In this document: piece by piece, positions 10,701-22,288 of the stretch | Position numbering within the stretch: position 1 is the first letter of the stretch | Layout: every line of letters begins with the position of its first letter | NCBI GenBank assembly: GCA_963971225.1 | Contig: OZ020267.1 | Span: forward strand, 104,154,392-104,218,391 | Direction of reading: 5' to 3' | Length of the DNA: 64,000 bases | DNA from: Melieria omissa | Lineage: Eukaryota > Arthropoda > Insecta > Diptera > Ulidiidae | Program-made: the position numbers and the translations under genes | Notes under the pieces: model-generated | The model's database searches: none | Seen by the model: only the letters and a program-made list of their open reading frames with translations | What the model was told of the DNA's origin: nothing

Positions 10701-12260
10701 TAAGTCAAAAGCTGCTCAAAGTCAGAAGACTTCTTATAAACAATTGAAAGCATTTATTTTCTGTTTTTAGCAACAAAAATCGTGAAAATATACGGTTAGC
10801 AAACAGTTGCTAAAAATTTCAAAACGCAACTTCACTTTTAATTTACAATATTTCTTAAAATTAGCTGCTCAAAGTAAGAAGATTTCTTTTTAACAATTTT
10901 AAACATTAATTTTCTGTTTTTAGCAAACAAAATCGTGAAAATATATGGTTAGAAAATTCTAAAAATTAAAAACAAAAAGTGTAAATTTTCATTTAAAATC
11001 CTTTTTCAAATTAGCTGCTCAAAGTCAGAAGGTTTCTTATAAACAATTGAAAGCATTTATTTTCTGTTTTTTAGCAAACAAAATTGTGAAAATATATATA
11101 ACACAACTTCACTTTTAATTTAAAATATTTCTTAAAATCAGCTGCTCAAAGTAAGAAGATTTCTTTTTAACAATTTTAAGCATTAATTTTCTGTTTTTAG
11201 CAAACAAAATCGTGAAAATATATGGTTAGAAAATTCTAAAAATTAAAAACAAAAAGTGTAAATTTTCATTTAAAATCCTTTTTCAAATTAGCTACTCAAA
11301 GTCAGAAGGTTTCTTATAAACAATTGAAAGCATTTATTTTCTGATTTTTAACAAAAAAAATCGTGAAAATATACGATTCGTAAAAAGTTGCTAAACATAA
11401 AACACAAGTTCACTTTTAATTTAAATTATTTTTGAAAAATTAGCTGCTCACAGTTGGAAGATTTTTTATAAACAATTTGTAGCATTGATTTTCTGTTTTT
11501 TAGTAAAAAAATAAAAAAATAAGTTCAATTTTAACAAAATGTAAATCAATGTCACTTTTAATTTAAAATATTTTTCACCAAAAAATCTAAAAATTAAAAA
11601 AAAAATTTTTTAAATGAATTCAATTTAAAAAAATTTAATATTAAAAGAACTAAAAAGTGAAAAAATAAAAAAATATTCAATTTTAATAAAATTTCAAAAA
11701 AGTCACCTTTAATTTAAAATATTTTTCAATAAAAAAATCTAAAAATCTAAAAATTAAAAAAATTATTTTAAATTCAATTTTGAAAGTTTAAAATTAAAAA
11801 AAAAATCAAATATCTAGAAATTATGTTAGAATATGGATTTGAATGAAACTGGATTTTTGTGTATTTAAAAAAAATTAAATAAATTTCTGCAATCAAAAGA
11901 TATTGGAGGATGTGTTCACATTATCCAGTATTATATTCTAACATATGGTACTTTTTAGATATTTAATTTTTTTAATTTAAAAATTTTTTTAAATTGGAGT
12001 TAAAATTAATTTTTAAAATTTTTAGATTTGTTTTAATTTTTAGATTTTTTTGTTGAAAAATATTTTAAATTAAAAGTGAAATGTTTTTTACATTTTATTA
12101 AAATTTAATTTTTTTTTATTTTTTCACTAAAAAACAGTAAATTAATGCTTCAAATTGTTTATAAGAAATCTTCCGACTGTTAGCAGCTAATTTGAAAAGA
12201 TATTTTAAATGAAAATTGTCATTTTTTGTTTTTGATTTTTAGCAAATTCTTGCTAACTAT
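10700..12260. mobile_element. Foldback-like element with subrepeats in its arms
   Basis: Six direct copies of a unit of about 150 bp, each opening with AGCTGCTCAAAGTCAGAAG or a variant, start at about 10711, 10864, 11014, 11141, 11291 and 11443. The sequence then turns: reading backwards from about 12190, an inverted copy of the last unit and the roughly 400 bp after it is found, roughly 80 % alike by eye. The axis is near 11880, where ATGTTAGAATATGGA and its reverse complement flank a short loop. Long inverted arms containing tandem subrepeats and no transposase are the layout of foldback elements. Confidence 0.6.
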
Positions 12261-12448
12261 ATTTTTTAAAACATATTTTTCGACCGAAAAAACAAAAATA
12301 TATTCTAAATTTGTAAAAATCCAAAACACACACCAATTATTAGCTAAATAAAATTAAATAAAGAATAACAAAATGGAGATTGCAATTCAGAAGACTAAAA
12401 TTAACTAAACTTAAAATTAATAAATAAAACTAAGCAAATAAATTTGTA

Positions 12449-12573
12449 TTACAAATAGACCACTCCTTCTAATTTTGCCTTGCCATTGTATGCAGTCGAA
12501 TCACTGTGCGACCGCATGAAGCACTGCCAGTCGAACCAAGGCGACCATTTGAATGGTGTGGTGGTGCTGGTTC
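12449..12573 (-). CDS. Possible terminal coding exon of an unknown gene
   Basis: A small G+C-rich island in very AT-rich surroundings. On the minus strand an AG acceptor (TATGTAG) precedes an open stretch of 41 codons ending in TAA at 12449-12451, with an aromatic-rich sequence PFKWSPWFDWQCFMRSHSDS. I could not find an upstream exon, and the family is unknown. It might be an exon remnant or a pseudogene piece. Confidence 0.25.
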
Positions 12574-13017
12574 CTACATAATGCCATGAATGTAGTTTAA
12601 AAATAAAGACAGAATTAATTTCATACATCACACATCTTATTAAGCCTTGATTTATCTGATGCCATTTATTATTTCGGCAGATGCCTCAGACTCAAACTCA
12701 AATGAAACACTTTAAAATTCCTACAAACTTTGAAGCGATACTAAGACGCCAACAGTTTCAGGCAACCCTCAATCAAACTCAAACACACTACGCCACTGTT
12801 CGTAGCTGATAACAAAAGTGCAAAAGAAAACACCAACTTAAACACTAAAACAATGAAACGAAACAAGTCGAAGTCGTAGCAAAACGAGTACAAACAAAAA
12901 ATTATAGAAATTATATAAAAAAGAAATGGCGCAAGTAAACAAACCAAAGTAAACAAGCCAGCGAACGATTATCATTGTTCGTTCTCAATTCCTGCTTCAT
13001 GCATTCCGCTACTGATT

Positions 13018-13051
13018 TCAGTTCGACTGGTGGTCGGTCGTGTTTTATACG
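13018..13051 (+). promoter_or_regulatory. Candidate initiator with near-match DPE, NimC3-like gene
   Basis: TCAGTT with its A at 13020 fits the Drosophila initiator. At +28 to +32 the sequence is ATACG, four of five positions of the DPE consensus RGWYV. It lies 345 bp upstream of the ATG at 13365 and no TATA box is seen. This would give a long 5' UTR, so confidence is modest. Confidence 0.3.
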
Positions 13052-13364
13052 ATTTTCGCAGCCGTATGAGGCCACAGCCGCTCCAGCGTAGCGCGCGCTC
13101 CCTCCACGCCACGTTTATCAGTTGAACTTACAATTGCGAGTGAACGTTCCAGTGATAAAAGGCGATTCAATTGAACGCGGCCACGAGTCAGCCAGCGATC
13201 CGCACTGCGGCGTCCGCATTTCCAGCGGCCGCCTACAACCGATCGGTAGTGTACTTACACGCGCAACAACAACGGACCACGACGCGCCAATCACGCCACC
13301 CAACCATCGCAATACGCAACAACGTTACATTTCGGTCGCGGTACGCGGTACGCAGACGTGAAGC

Positions 13365-14114
13365 ATGCAATTCGCACACTACTGCTTTGCTGTCCTGTTG
13401 GTCTGCTGCAGCGTTGGCGCCGGCGCCAATGGGCTCACCATCACCGGCGGCTATTGCGAGAAGAACGTCAGCGTCAAGTATCAGGTGCCGGTGACGAAGA
13501 CGCGCCCGCTGCGCCACACGCATCCGCACGCTGCGCATCAGCAGTCGCACAACAACAATGTCAACACCAACAACGACAACGGCAGCTCGCCCACGCCCGG
13601 CACCGAGCAGTACGTCGAGTACGAGGAGCGCATTCGCTGGGATACGGTGCACATTTGCTGCGCCGGCTATCGCACGCTGCTCTTCGGGTTCTGCGAGCCA
13701 ATCTGCAACAACACCTGCGCGCCGTTCAGCTACTGCGCCGAGCCGAACAAGTGCGAATGCCTGAACGGTTACGAGCCGTCGCACTATCCGAGCAAGCGGC
13801 ATCAGTTGATTTGTCGACCGGTGTGCGCGGGCGGCTGTCCGGAGCACAGCCACTGTGTGGCGCCCAATCGCTGCGAGTGTCGGCCCGGCTACAAGGACAT
13901 CAACGGCTGGTGGTTTCAGTCGGTGCGCTGCGAGCGCATCCAATGCGCCGCGCCCGATCAGCGCTACGACATTGCGCGTCGCATGTGCGTCAAAATCGAA
14001 ATGACCATACAGGAGCTGATGCAGAAGGTGGCCGAGAAGCTGGCGCGCGGACTCGACGTCACCGAGGCCAGCGACGAGGTGCAGTATGCCGAACAGGAAC
14101 TGGAGCTGAAGTGA
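13365..14114 (+). CDS. Intronless secreted Nimrod protein, NimC3-like
   Basis: A 249-residue protein in one exon. Residues 1-22 form a signal peptide, followed by a His/Asn-rich linker of low complexity (about 48-80). The Nimrod hallmark CCAGY is at 98-102. Two NIM repeats follow (cysteine pattern CxxxC...C.PxxCxCxxGY, about 108-175), then a third cysteine cluster and an acidic, helical tail (about 205-249) rich in Glu and Lys. There is no membrane segment. Nimrod proteins act on blood cells or in hemolymph in bacterial binding and phagocytosis. Its place beside the NimC receptor and its short length suggest the nimC3 position, but the lack of a membrane anchor and of introns leaves the identity open. 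An AATAAA signal follows at 14162. Confidence 0.82.
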   Translation: MQFAHYCFAVLLVCCSVGAGANGLTITGGYCEKNVSVKYQVPVTKTRPLRHTHPHAAHQQSHNNNVNTNNDNGSSPTPGTEQYVEYEERIRWDTVHICCAGYRTLLFGFCEPICNNTCAPFSYCAEPNKCECLNGYEPSHYPSKRHQLICRPVCAGGCPEHSHCVAPNRCECRPGYKDINGWWFQSVRCERIQCAAPDQRYDIARRMCVKIEMTIQELMQKVAEKLARGLDVTEASDEVQYAEQELELK

Positions 14115-14161
14115 TTTTCCAGAAACAGACCATGAGATTTTCTATGCATAGTTTATGAGTG

Positions 14162-14167
14162 AATAAA
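14162..14167 (+). terminator. Polyadenylation signal of the NimC3-like gene
   Basis: AATAAA 48 bp after the stop codon of the 13365-14114 gene. Confidence 0.6.
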
Positions 14168-14169
14168 AT

Positions 14170-15880
14170 GTTACCAAAGGACACCAAATGGCTGAATGGA
14201 TTTTGATTTGAAAGCGTTTAGTGAGAAGATGAGATGTGGAAGCGATGTGAGTGTGTGGTGGCTATTTTAAAGTTGTTGAACTTGCGGCAACAAAACTCAC
14301 ACAACCAACTGCGCATTAGTTGAATGGGCTTTGTTGGTGACAACAGTTGTACGAAGCTGTGAATTCCGGAAGTTCTTCTCGGGCCCTGTTTCTCAATTTT
14401 GAAGAGGCTATTAGTGATGCGTTTGAGTACAAATTTTTAACGGAATACCAATCGAAACGAAAGAGAAAACCATAGTAAAATTATCGGACCTCCCAAATTG
14501 ATCTGGGAAAGCAGATGGTTTAACAAAGACAGTACTTTGAATTTTTACAGGAACCGCAGTTAGAGCTATGTGCCTCTTCCTGGCAGTCATAGAGGGCACT
14601 GTGAGGGAACTAATGCCTCAGAATAAAATCACGTGTTTTTCATACACACGCCCTCTGAACCTAATCAAACCTAACACTAATCTAAAGTTACAACTATATT
14701 CGAAATGGGGAAGTTAATGGGGTTTCGACAGTACATTTTGATTTTTGCTTTGTAGAAACCCAAAAGTTGACAACCTCACAACTCCGATCATATGGGAGAC
14801 GTCCTCTGGTGGTGAAATTTTAAACCTTAATTAATTTTGTATTTTTTCTACTCAAGAATGTTGGCGATCGCTGAACAAATTAATGAAATCGGTTCAGTAG
14901 TTTCCGAGATACGATGTCTTCTCGCTTACTACATTTGCAAGTGGGGGGGGAGACAATGGCTTAGAAAATGGCCAGTTTTGTGTGGCAGTCCCCTTAAGAC
15001 TTGGAGTTAGCGGGTAGGTATGTTTGGAAGAAACATTCGGAAGGGAAAATAAATGGGTGTCGGTCATACATTTGACACGTCTGGGGGCAACATGGAAGCA
15101 GTGGGAGCCTATTGCATAAAAACGACCATTTTGTATGGGGGCCTCATAAAGGGTTGGTGATGGGGTATAAATATGTTTGAAAGAAATATTCAGTATAAAA
15201 AACTAGTGGGATCAGTCATAGATTTGAATCCTCTAAGAGCAACTTCTGACCAGCTGTGGAGCAATTTTTCGAATTTCCCAGATTTTTTATGAACTTTGAC
15301 CTCGGTGCGACGCTATTTACCGCATAAAATGAGAGGTTGCCGAGCATCGAAATCGAAAAATCTTGCACTAAATCATGTCTAGTGTATATTCTACTTTGAG
15401 GCTTTTTGCATGGGTACACTGGTGGCGTATTGAATGGGATTCGTATAGTTGTTTCCAATAACTTTGTGCTTAGTCAGACTTATTCCCACAAAGACTTAAC
15501 TTCCTTCGGTGGCCAATGAACCAACCAGTTTAACTTGTAATAAGTTCTAATAATTAATAAGTTCCAGATTGAATGAATACATCTGCACTAATAAAGCAAT
15601 TTTTAATGAATCAACCCCAATGCTTGAAACCATGAATGGTTACAAAAACACAGGACTAATTATTATGTAATAAACAAAAATTGCCAACCACTGATTCCTT
15701 GGATAAAGAAACAAAACCCAAGCAATTGCACAGTTCAAAGTTCTAATTGAGTTCCTTATGCTGCATTCTTCCTTACGTTGTACCTTTTGTTCCTGTTATG
15801 TCAGTTAGGGATTCTGTCCTTAGTGAAAACTCCAGATGATCAGCGCTCGAGAGCTCAACAATGACTGACTTAACTAACGG
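14170..15880. other. Spacer between the two NimC-type genes, no gene seen
   Basis: Moderately AT-rich sequence with no domain-bearing frame on either strand. A G run lies near 14943-14950. Confidence 0.45.
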
Positions 15881-15888
15881 CATCTGAC

Positions 15889-16130
15889 TTATCTACTCTC
15901 CTATCCTGCTTAAGCTGCTTCTAACTGCTGATACTTTGGCACTTTAGCTTGTTGCTTTGTTGGTGCCTGAGAGTGCACCGTCTGTTGAAGTATGTGAGGC
16001 AGCTGCACAAAATCATCGGACTTCCCCGAAATGCAACAAATGGCAGATAAGCTTAAATGTCAGATAAGCTTAGCTAAGTTCAGCTGCAGTTAAGTTAGTT
16101 GCTGAGATAAATCTTAGCGCATGGTTATCT
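15889..16130. promoter_or_regulatory. Cluster of GATA-factor sites
   Basis: Exact AGATAA (or its complement) occurs at 15889-15894, 16045-16050, 16062-16067, 16105-16110 and 16125-16130; the last four fall within 86 bp. GATA factors such as Serpent drive hemocyte genes in Drosophila, and the cluster lies 2.4 kb upstream of the NimC receptor. Two of the sites belong to a short direct repeat (CAGATAAGCTTA). Function is inferred. Confidence 0.4.
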
Positions 16131-16520
16131 GATTGTAGAGTGTTTTCAACGAAACTATAAACGTTTATTTTCAAGAAGTTAATGTTTAATAATAAAAATT
16201 TGCAATGTTGTTAAAGTAATAATGAAATAAATTCTTAATTAGTCTTAATTTTCTAGTATCGTTCTTTGAGGAATTTTTAAATATATTTGTATTCATAATA
16301 GGTTTTTTTCACAGCAAAAAAATTTAGTTTATCACAAACTGCCAAAACACATACACAGAAAACTAAAATACCCAATAGGAAAATTGATGGAAATTGTTTG
16401 CAGTAAGTTTGCAAAAAGATTATTTAATGTGAAAAGTATTCACTGTCATTCTAATTAGAGGAAAGGATGGAGATTGCGGTCCATTTAACCGTCAGGAAAC
16501 GTAAAAATCCTATTCAAAAA

Positions 16521-17030
16521 CTCATCGGTGAAGCCAAAACTCGATCCTCTTTATGGGATATGTCAAATAACTATCTTAGGGTCCTGCTGAAAACAACCTC
16601 GTCGGAGAAGCCAACACTCGAACCTCTTTAGGGGTCATCAAGGAAAGCCAAAAAAATATCTTGGGGTTCTTTTGACCAAAACCTCATCGGAGAAGCCCAA
16701 ACTCGAGCCTCTTTAGGGGTCATCAAGACATGCCAAATAAATATCTTGGGGTCCTGCGGAACACAACCTCGTCGGGAATCCAAAATTCGAACCTCTTTAG
16801 GGGTTATCAAGACATGCCAAATATATATCTTGGGGTTCTTTAGACCAGAAACTCATCGGAGAAGCTAAAACCCGAGCCTCTTTATGGGTCATCAAGACAT
16901 GTCAAATAACTATCTCGGGGTCCTGTTGAAGACAAACTCATCGCACAAGCCAAAATTCGAGCTTCTTTATGGGACATCAACAAACTCATCGAATAAGCTT
17001 AAACTCGAGCCTCTCTATAGTTCATCAACA
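16521..17030. repeat. Minisatellite, unit about 85 bp
   Basis: Seven copies, opening with CTCATCGGAGAAGCC or a variant, begin at 16521, 16598, 16683, 16768, 16852, 16937 and 16985 (the sixth is short). Each continues with ACTCGAGCCTCTTTAGGGG and a segment around CATCAAGACATGCCAAATA. Copies differ from each other by perhaps 10-20 %. Confidence 0.85.
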
Positions 17031-17331
17031 TTTTCGTAGATATCTGACAACCAAGTGTCCGTCATTGCTTTGGACTAAGTTGTGAAAGTTGTGAAAACAC
17101 CAAACCATTATCAGACATTGTGTTCCCAAGACAATTTTTCATCCCATAATTCTGAATTAATGTTCCGATTACCGGTGGATTTATTGTTGTGTTAACTTAA
17201 TTAAAAATATGCTATAACTAGTAACAAAGGGATCCACAGGTTTTTTTCATTCTTCTGTTCTAAAATAGTTAAACTCAAACAATACCCTCAGCATAAACTA
17301 ACGAAGCTTCAAACTTCCAGGCAAAGGTTGG

Positions 17332-17530
17332 GTAAGGTTAGGTTATAGTGTGTGCGGCATGCACTTCCACTTGGAGGCTTTATTGGGTCCTTTGTTATTT
17401 CCATCGTTTTAAAATCCGTTGCTCTTCCCTATGTGGGAATCTAGAGGAATATTCAGGTGAAATCTTTTGGAGACCTTTGGGCAAGGTTCAACTTTCTTCC
17501 AGAATCAACGCTTTGCATTAATAGGGGACA
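17332..17530 (-). mobile_element. LINE 3' end with (CCTAA)n tail, fragment
   Basis: On the plus strand GGTTAGGTTA is followed by a block (GCACTTCCACTTGGAGGC, GGGTCCTTTGTTATTTCC) that recurs at 24476-24690 and 25545-25670. Read on the minus strand this is a 3' end with a CCTAA-repeat tail, as in several fly LINEs. No coding remains. Confidence 0.5.
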
Positions 17531-17699
17531 CTTGCATGCTAGCCCAGGGAGGTGTTAGGTAAGAGTGATTGTCCCAAGGCGTAGACCAGTTAGCTCATTG
17601 TTGCAATTAAGTTCTCTAACTCATTGTACCAGGTTGAGCTCCATACGAAGCCTAGTAGATTGTAGATGGAGTATAAGAAACTTATATAGTTCTTCTTCT

Positions 17700-17875
17700 T
17701 GAAGAACTCAACCATCCATGTTGTGCGTGTGATATTTTCAAGGTTGAAAGGGACCTACAGTTTTATGCCGATTCCGAACGGCGAGTTGGGAGCTTTTTCA
17801 TAGGCAATTTTTACTTTCAGAGGTTTGTCATTTACTGCTGAGAACACAGCCGCCGATAGAAAAAACTTATACAAT
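17700..17875. repeat. Dispersed repeat fragments
   Basis: CAACCATCCATGTTGTGCGT near 17710 is the reverse complement of a word in the SINE at 46172-46385, so this is a minus-strand SINE tail fragment. The following block (from GACCTACAGTTTTATGCCG to about 17870) has the look of another dispersed fly repeat, but I see no second copy in this window. Confidence 0.4.
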
Positions 17876-18546
17876 TCTACAACAAAAAACTTATATAATT
17901 ACAACCATAACGAAAGTAGACGAATCTGACTTAAGGAAATTACATTATTTATGAATAAGAAAACGAATAATTCCAAGGACTCGTATGAAGAAAACCTCGA
18001 ACTTGCCTCCAAGTCCAAACTATTTAAGACAGGACAATATTCGAGCGTTTTTCTTTCACCTCGCTCTACACAGTTTGTACTCCTGGGCCATCAACCCTGT
18101 ACTTCTTTGTATTACTCGAGCTCTCATATTTATTATTAGGTTTGTTTTGGGATCAATCTCAAAATTTTTTGCAGTAAATTTAATTGTTGTATTGTTCAGT
18201 TCTAGATTATATTTTTCGCATTAGGCAAATTGATGCACTTGACGACTTTGTCGTACACACATACACACACACATACATATTTCTACTTCTTCTACAATGG
18301 AATTTGTGTTTTTTCATTGTTGAAAAATGAAATAAGCACAATTCACTCGGTTGTGTGATAAAAAAAATTGCGAAATTATTTAACAATTTTCAATGTGTGG
18401 CGCATACTTAATTGCTACTTTTTTCTTATTGTTTTTGTTTTATTTCGGAATATTAGCATCAAAGTGTTTGGGCATCTACGGACAGCTTAGTTGTAATTGA
18501 AAGCTCAAGCATTGAGCACGAATTTCCTAAGAGATCGTTTTGTGAA

Positions 18547-20961
18547 ATGCGTTCAATAATATTTGTGACGTTGTTGCTATTATTGCAACTTTACAGCGCT
18601 GTCGATGGGCAGTTTTGTACACGCACAGTGCCAACAAAGCTATCGCGCACACGAATGGTCACCAGGTATCGTTGGGTAGACAGAACGAATTGGCTGGGCA
18701 TGCCCACATCGAAAAAAGAGCCCTACACTGTGCCAGAGATTGAGGTGAGTTGAAAGCAAATCGTGTTAGGGAGATTGAAAAGTTGTTGAGTAGTTTGAGT
18801 CCTTAAAAAACGACGATAGGATTAGAAAGGCAACGCTTTTCGGGAATGAGTACTGAAACTTTCAACTGATTCCCGAATTGGGTTATTTTCGTGCGTCAAT
18901 TGTGAATGGGTAATGCTTCTTGGCTCTCTTCTCCACCCACTTTCCACAGTACTACGACGGCACCAAACAAGAGACCTACTGCTGCAACGGCTATGCTGGT
19001 CGAGGATCCCTTTGCCTGCCCACGTGCACGCCCGATTGTCCGATCAACAGTCACTGTGTCATGCCAAATCATTGCATGTGCTACAACGGCTACCGCTCGA
19101 GCGGCACACATCCGCTCACCGTAGAGTGCGAGCCGCAGTGCTCCAGCGACTGTCCGCCGCACAGCAACTGCACACTGCCGGAGCAGTGCACCTGCGAGCC
19201 GGGCTACGTGATGCGCCGGAACCTCTGCCAGCCGATCTGCACGACTGGTTGCCCGGCAAACGCCGACTGCACCGCGCCGGACACCTGCACCTGTCGGCCG
19301 GGCTACGAGCAAAACAACGCCGGCGAATGTCGGCCGCAGTGTGGCAACGGTTGCGCGCCGAACGCCTACTGTCAGCAGCCGAATGTGTGTGCATGCCGCA
19401 CCGGTTACCGCTGGACCGACGACGCCTTGCCGCAATGTGCGCCCATCTGCGTTGACGACTGCGTAGCGCACAGCGTTTGCGTGGCGCCGAACGAGTGCCG
19501 CTGCCTCAAAGGCTACGCGCCGAACGCCACCACGAGCCAGTGCGAGCCCATTTGTGCGGACGCATGCCCCACGCACAGCGTCTGTGTTGCACCGAACGAG
19601 TGTCGCTGCAACGACGGCTATCAGCTGCAGAATGTAGCGCAGCATCTGCCGTATTGCGAACCGTTGTGCGCGCAGAACTGCTTGCCGAATGGCAAATGCG
19701 TAGCGCCGAATGTCTGCGAGTGCTTCGGCGGCTATGAGATGCGCAACGACAGCGCCGACGGACAGACGCTCTGTCGGCCGCGCTGTACGCCCGGCTGCAC
19801 GCACGGCATTTGCTTTGCGCCCGAGCTGTGCGTCTGCGATCCAGGCTACCTGATGGGGCCGCACAACAGCTGCGAGCCCACCTGCACGCTCGGCTGCACG
19901 AACGGCGTCTGCGTGGAGCCGGAGATTTGCGCCTGTTCGCCCGGCTACAGTTTTGCCAACAATTCGGTGCACATTTGCGCCGCCAACTGCACGCCCGACT
20001 GCATCAATGCCGACTGCGTGGGACCCGACTTTTGCGTGTGCCGCGACGGCTATCGGCCCAAGACGGTGGCATCGGTGGACGGCGTGGCAGTGGCATCCGC
20101 ACACGAGTGCGAACCCAGCTGCGCTATGGAGTGCGTCAACGGATATTGTAGTGCGCCGAATCGCTGCAGCTGTCACGAGGGCTATGCGCCGTCCCAACTG
20201 GACACTGAGGGCGTGTGCGAGCCGCAGTGTGCGGGCTGCCAGTTTGGCAACTGTACAGCGCCCGACGTGTGTCAATGCTGGGCGGGCTACGTGCATCGAA
20301 TCGAAGCGGAAAGTACCAGTGAAGCATCGATCGAAAGTGACAGGGCCAGCGTCTGCGTACCACTGGAAAGCACCACAACACCAACTGAGCCAATCAGCAC
20401 CGACACCAGCAGCGAGGCACCACAGCTGCACCACAAAGTGTGCAACACGCAGTGCAAATGCTGGCAGCCGGCGAGCGAATCGAGCGCGCTCACGCATGCC
20501 AAATGCGCTCACATCTGCCTGGATGACTACGACCAGCCGTGTCTGAATCTCACCCAATGCAGCTGCGACGCCATGCAGCGACGGCTGGTCTGCACCGTTG
20601 CCTATGAATTAGAGGAGCTCGCGCTGTTTGATCAGTTGGACGCTGATGTCGAAGTGTCGCCCAGTCGCCTGGTGCACTACAGCTGCAAAGTGCTGCTGTC
20701 GCCGGCGCAGCGCAACGAGCTGCGCGCCAGCGCCGACAAGGCACCAGACGGCAACCAATCGACGTTGTGGCTGCTGATTGGAGGCTGTGTTGCGGGCAGT
20801 GTCGTCTTGCTGGCAGTGGTCGCGGTGGTTTGGCGCTACGTGCACACCCGAAATCAAGTTGGTGAGTGTTTATATGGATTGTAATATATATCAGACACCA
20901 TACGATACATTTTGTTGCAGGTATGCGGGACGTGCCGCTGTTGACAATGTTTAAGAAATGA
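18547..20961 (+). CDS. Transmembrane Nimrod receptor, NimC1/NimC2 type
   Basis: Three exons (18547-18744, 18950-20861, 20921-20961; introns of 205 and 59 bp with GTGAGT donors) give 716 residues. Residues 1-21 are a signal peptide. CCNGY lies at 77-81, followed by 12 NIM repeats to about residue 470, then a Thr/Ser-rich linker and a non-NIM cysteine module. A membrane helix spans about 672-694, with a 22-residue cytosolic tail (ending LLTMFKK, largely from the last exon). NimC1 and NimC2 in Drosophila are hemocyte surface receptors that bind bacteria for uptake. The length is near my memory of NimC2 (about 700) and longer than NimC1 (about 620), so NimC2 is the better guess, but no second multi-NIM receptor is present for comparison. 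The tail has no tyrosine signalling motif. Confidence 0.9.
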
Positions 20962-21046
20962 GGTCAGCACAAAGTGTGCTTCTTCCTGTTTCAAAAATTT
21001 GAAAGTATTACAAAAAAGGTTGTTTATTGCATATTCAATGTTGTAT

Positions 21047-21052
21047 AATAAA
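21047..21052 (+). terminator. Polyadenylation signal of the NimC receptor
   Basis: AATAAA 86 bp downstream of the stop at 20959-20961. Confidence 0.6.
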
Positions 21053-21339
21053 ACATATATAGGGTCTTGTATATAAAATACTTCCGATTATAAATATTGT
21101 ATGCATTCTTGTTGTATGAAATCATCATGTGACTCAAAGTGTTTGTGTTAGGTGCACCGCGGCAAAGGGGGTTTGTCGATTAGTCGACTGTAGAACGGGG
21201 AATCACTAGAAAGGAAGTAAAAAGTTGCAAACATTTAATGTGGTAGGTACATACTTAACTATTAACGATAAGAACCCATTATGGGATTACGAAATGCGGC
21301 GACGCTATGCCGGGCATCGCTACTTGGGCTGCACGTTGT

Positions 21340-22095
21340 AAAATGGGACCCTTGCTTGATATCCAGACGGGAGATATGTCCAAGCCTGATGACCTATGAA
21401 AACATCATTGACCTCTACAAGATTGATGACCTATTTAAGCGTCCCTTGACCTGTCTGAGCCTGATGACCTATTAAATCACCGCTTAACCTGTCCAATCCT
21501 GATGGCCTATTAAGGTAACGATTGACGTGCTCAAGTCTGATGGCCTATTAAAGCATCGCTTGATTTGTCCAAGCCTGATAATCTTTTTAAACATAACTTG
21601 ACCTGTCCGAACCTGATTACCTAGTAAAACATCGCTTGATCTGTCCGAACCTGATGGCCTATTAAAGCATCGCTTGAACTCTCCAATCCTGATGACCTAT
21701 TAAAGCCTCGCTTGAACTCTCCAATCCTGATGACCTATTAAAGCATCGCTTGATTTGTGGAAACCTTGTCATCTATTAAGGCATCGCTTGACCTATCCAC
21801 GCCTGATGTCCTATTAAAGCATCGCTTGAACTCGCCAATCCTGATGACCTATTAAAACATCGCTTCACTTGTCACAAGCCTGATGTCATATTAAAATATC
21901 GCTTGACCTGTTCGAACCTGAGGACTTATTTAAGAACCGCTTGACCCGTTTAAGCTTAATGAACTAATAAAATATCGCTTGAACTATCCAAGACTGATGA
22001 TGTCTTATTAAAGTATCGATTGAAATGTATAAGCTTTATGTCCTATTAAAACATCGCTTGACCTGTCCAAGTATGATGACTTATTAAAACTGAAC
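21340..22095. repeat. Minisatellite, unit about 38 bp
   Basis: About 19 imperfect copies of a unit containing CCTGATGACCTATTAAAGCA followed by TCGCTTGACCTGTCCAAG. Adjacent copies near 21670-21760 are almost identical, others are more diverged. It lies directly after the NimC receptor and before the truncated LINE. Confidence 0.85.
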
Positions 22096-22288
22096 TCATA
22101 AGGAAAAGAGATCCTATTAAGTCATCTGTTTCGGCAAACTCCTAACCAATCTTATCTTATCTTTTGTAACTTATCTCTTTCATTCCCGGCTAAAAAACCA
22201 AAAAATTAACGCACACAGATTGTGATTTATTCGTATTAGAAAGTTCTCGTTAATGGGAACAAAGCTAAAAAATGAACAAAACACCATT

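Noticed and set aside
18896..20557. 553-codon open frame on the minus strand
   Set aside because: It is the antisense of the NimC receptor exon. The regular Cys/Gly codons of NIM repeats leave the opposite frame open, and the translation is low-complexity Ala/Arg/Val.
21340..22095. CRISPR-like array of repeats and spacers
   Set aside because: The whole 38-bp unit is repeated and diverged, with no constant repeat alternating with unique spacers, and the DNA is from a fly.
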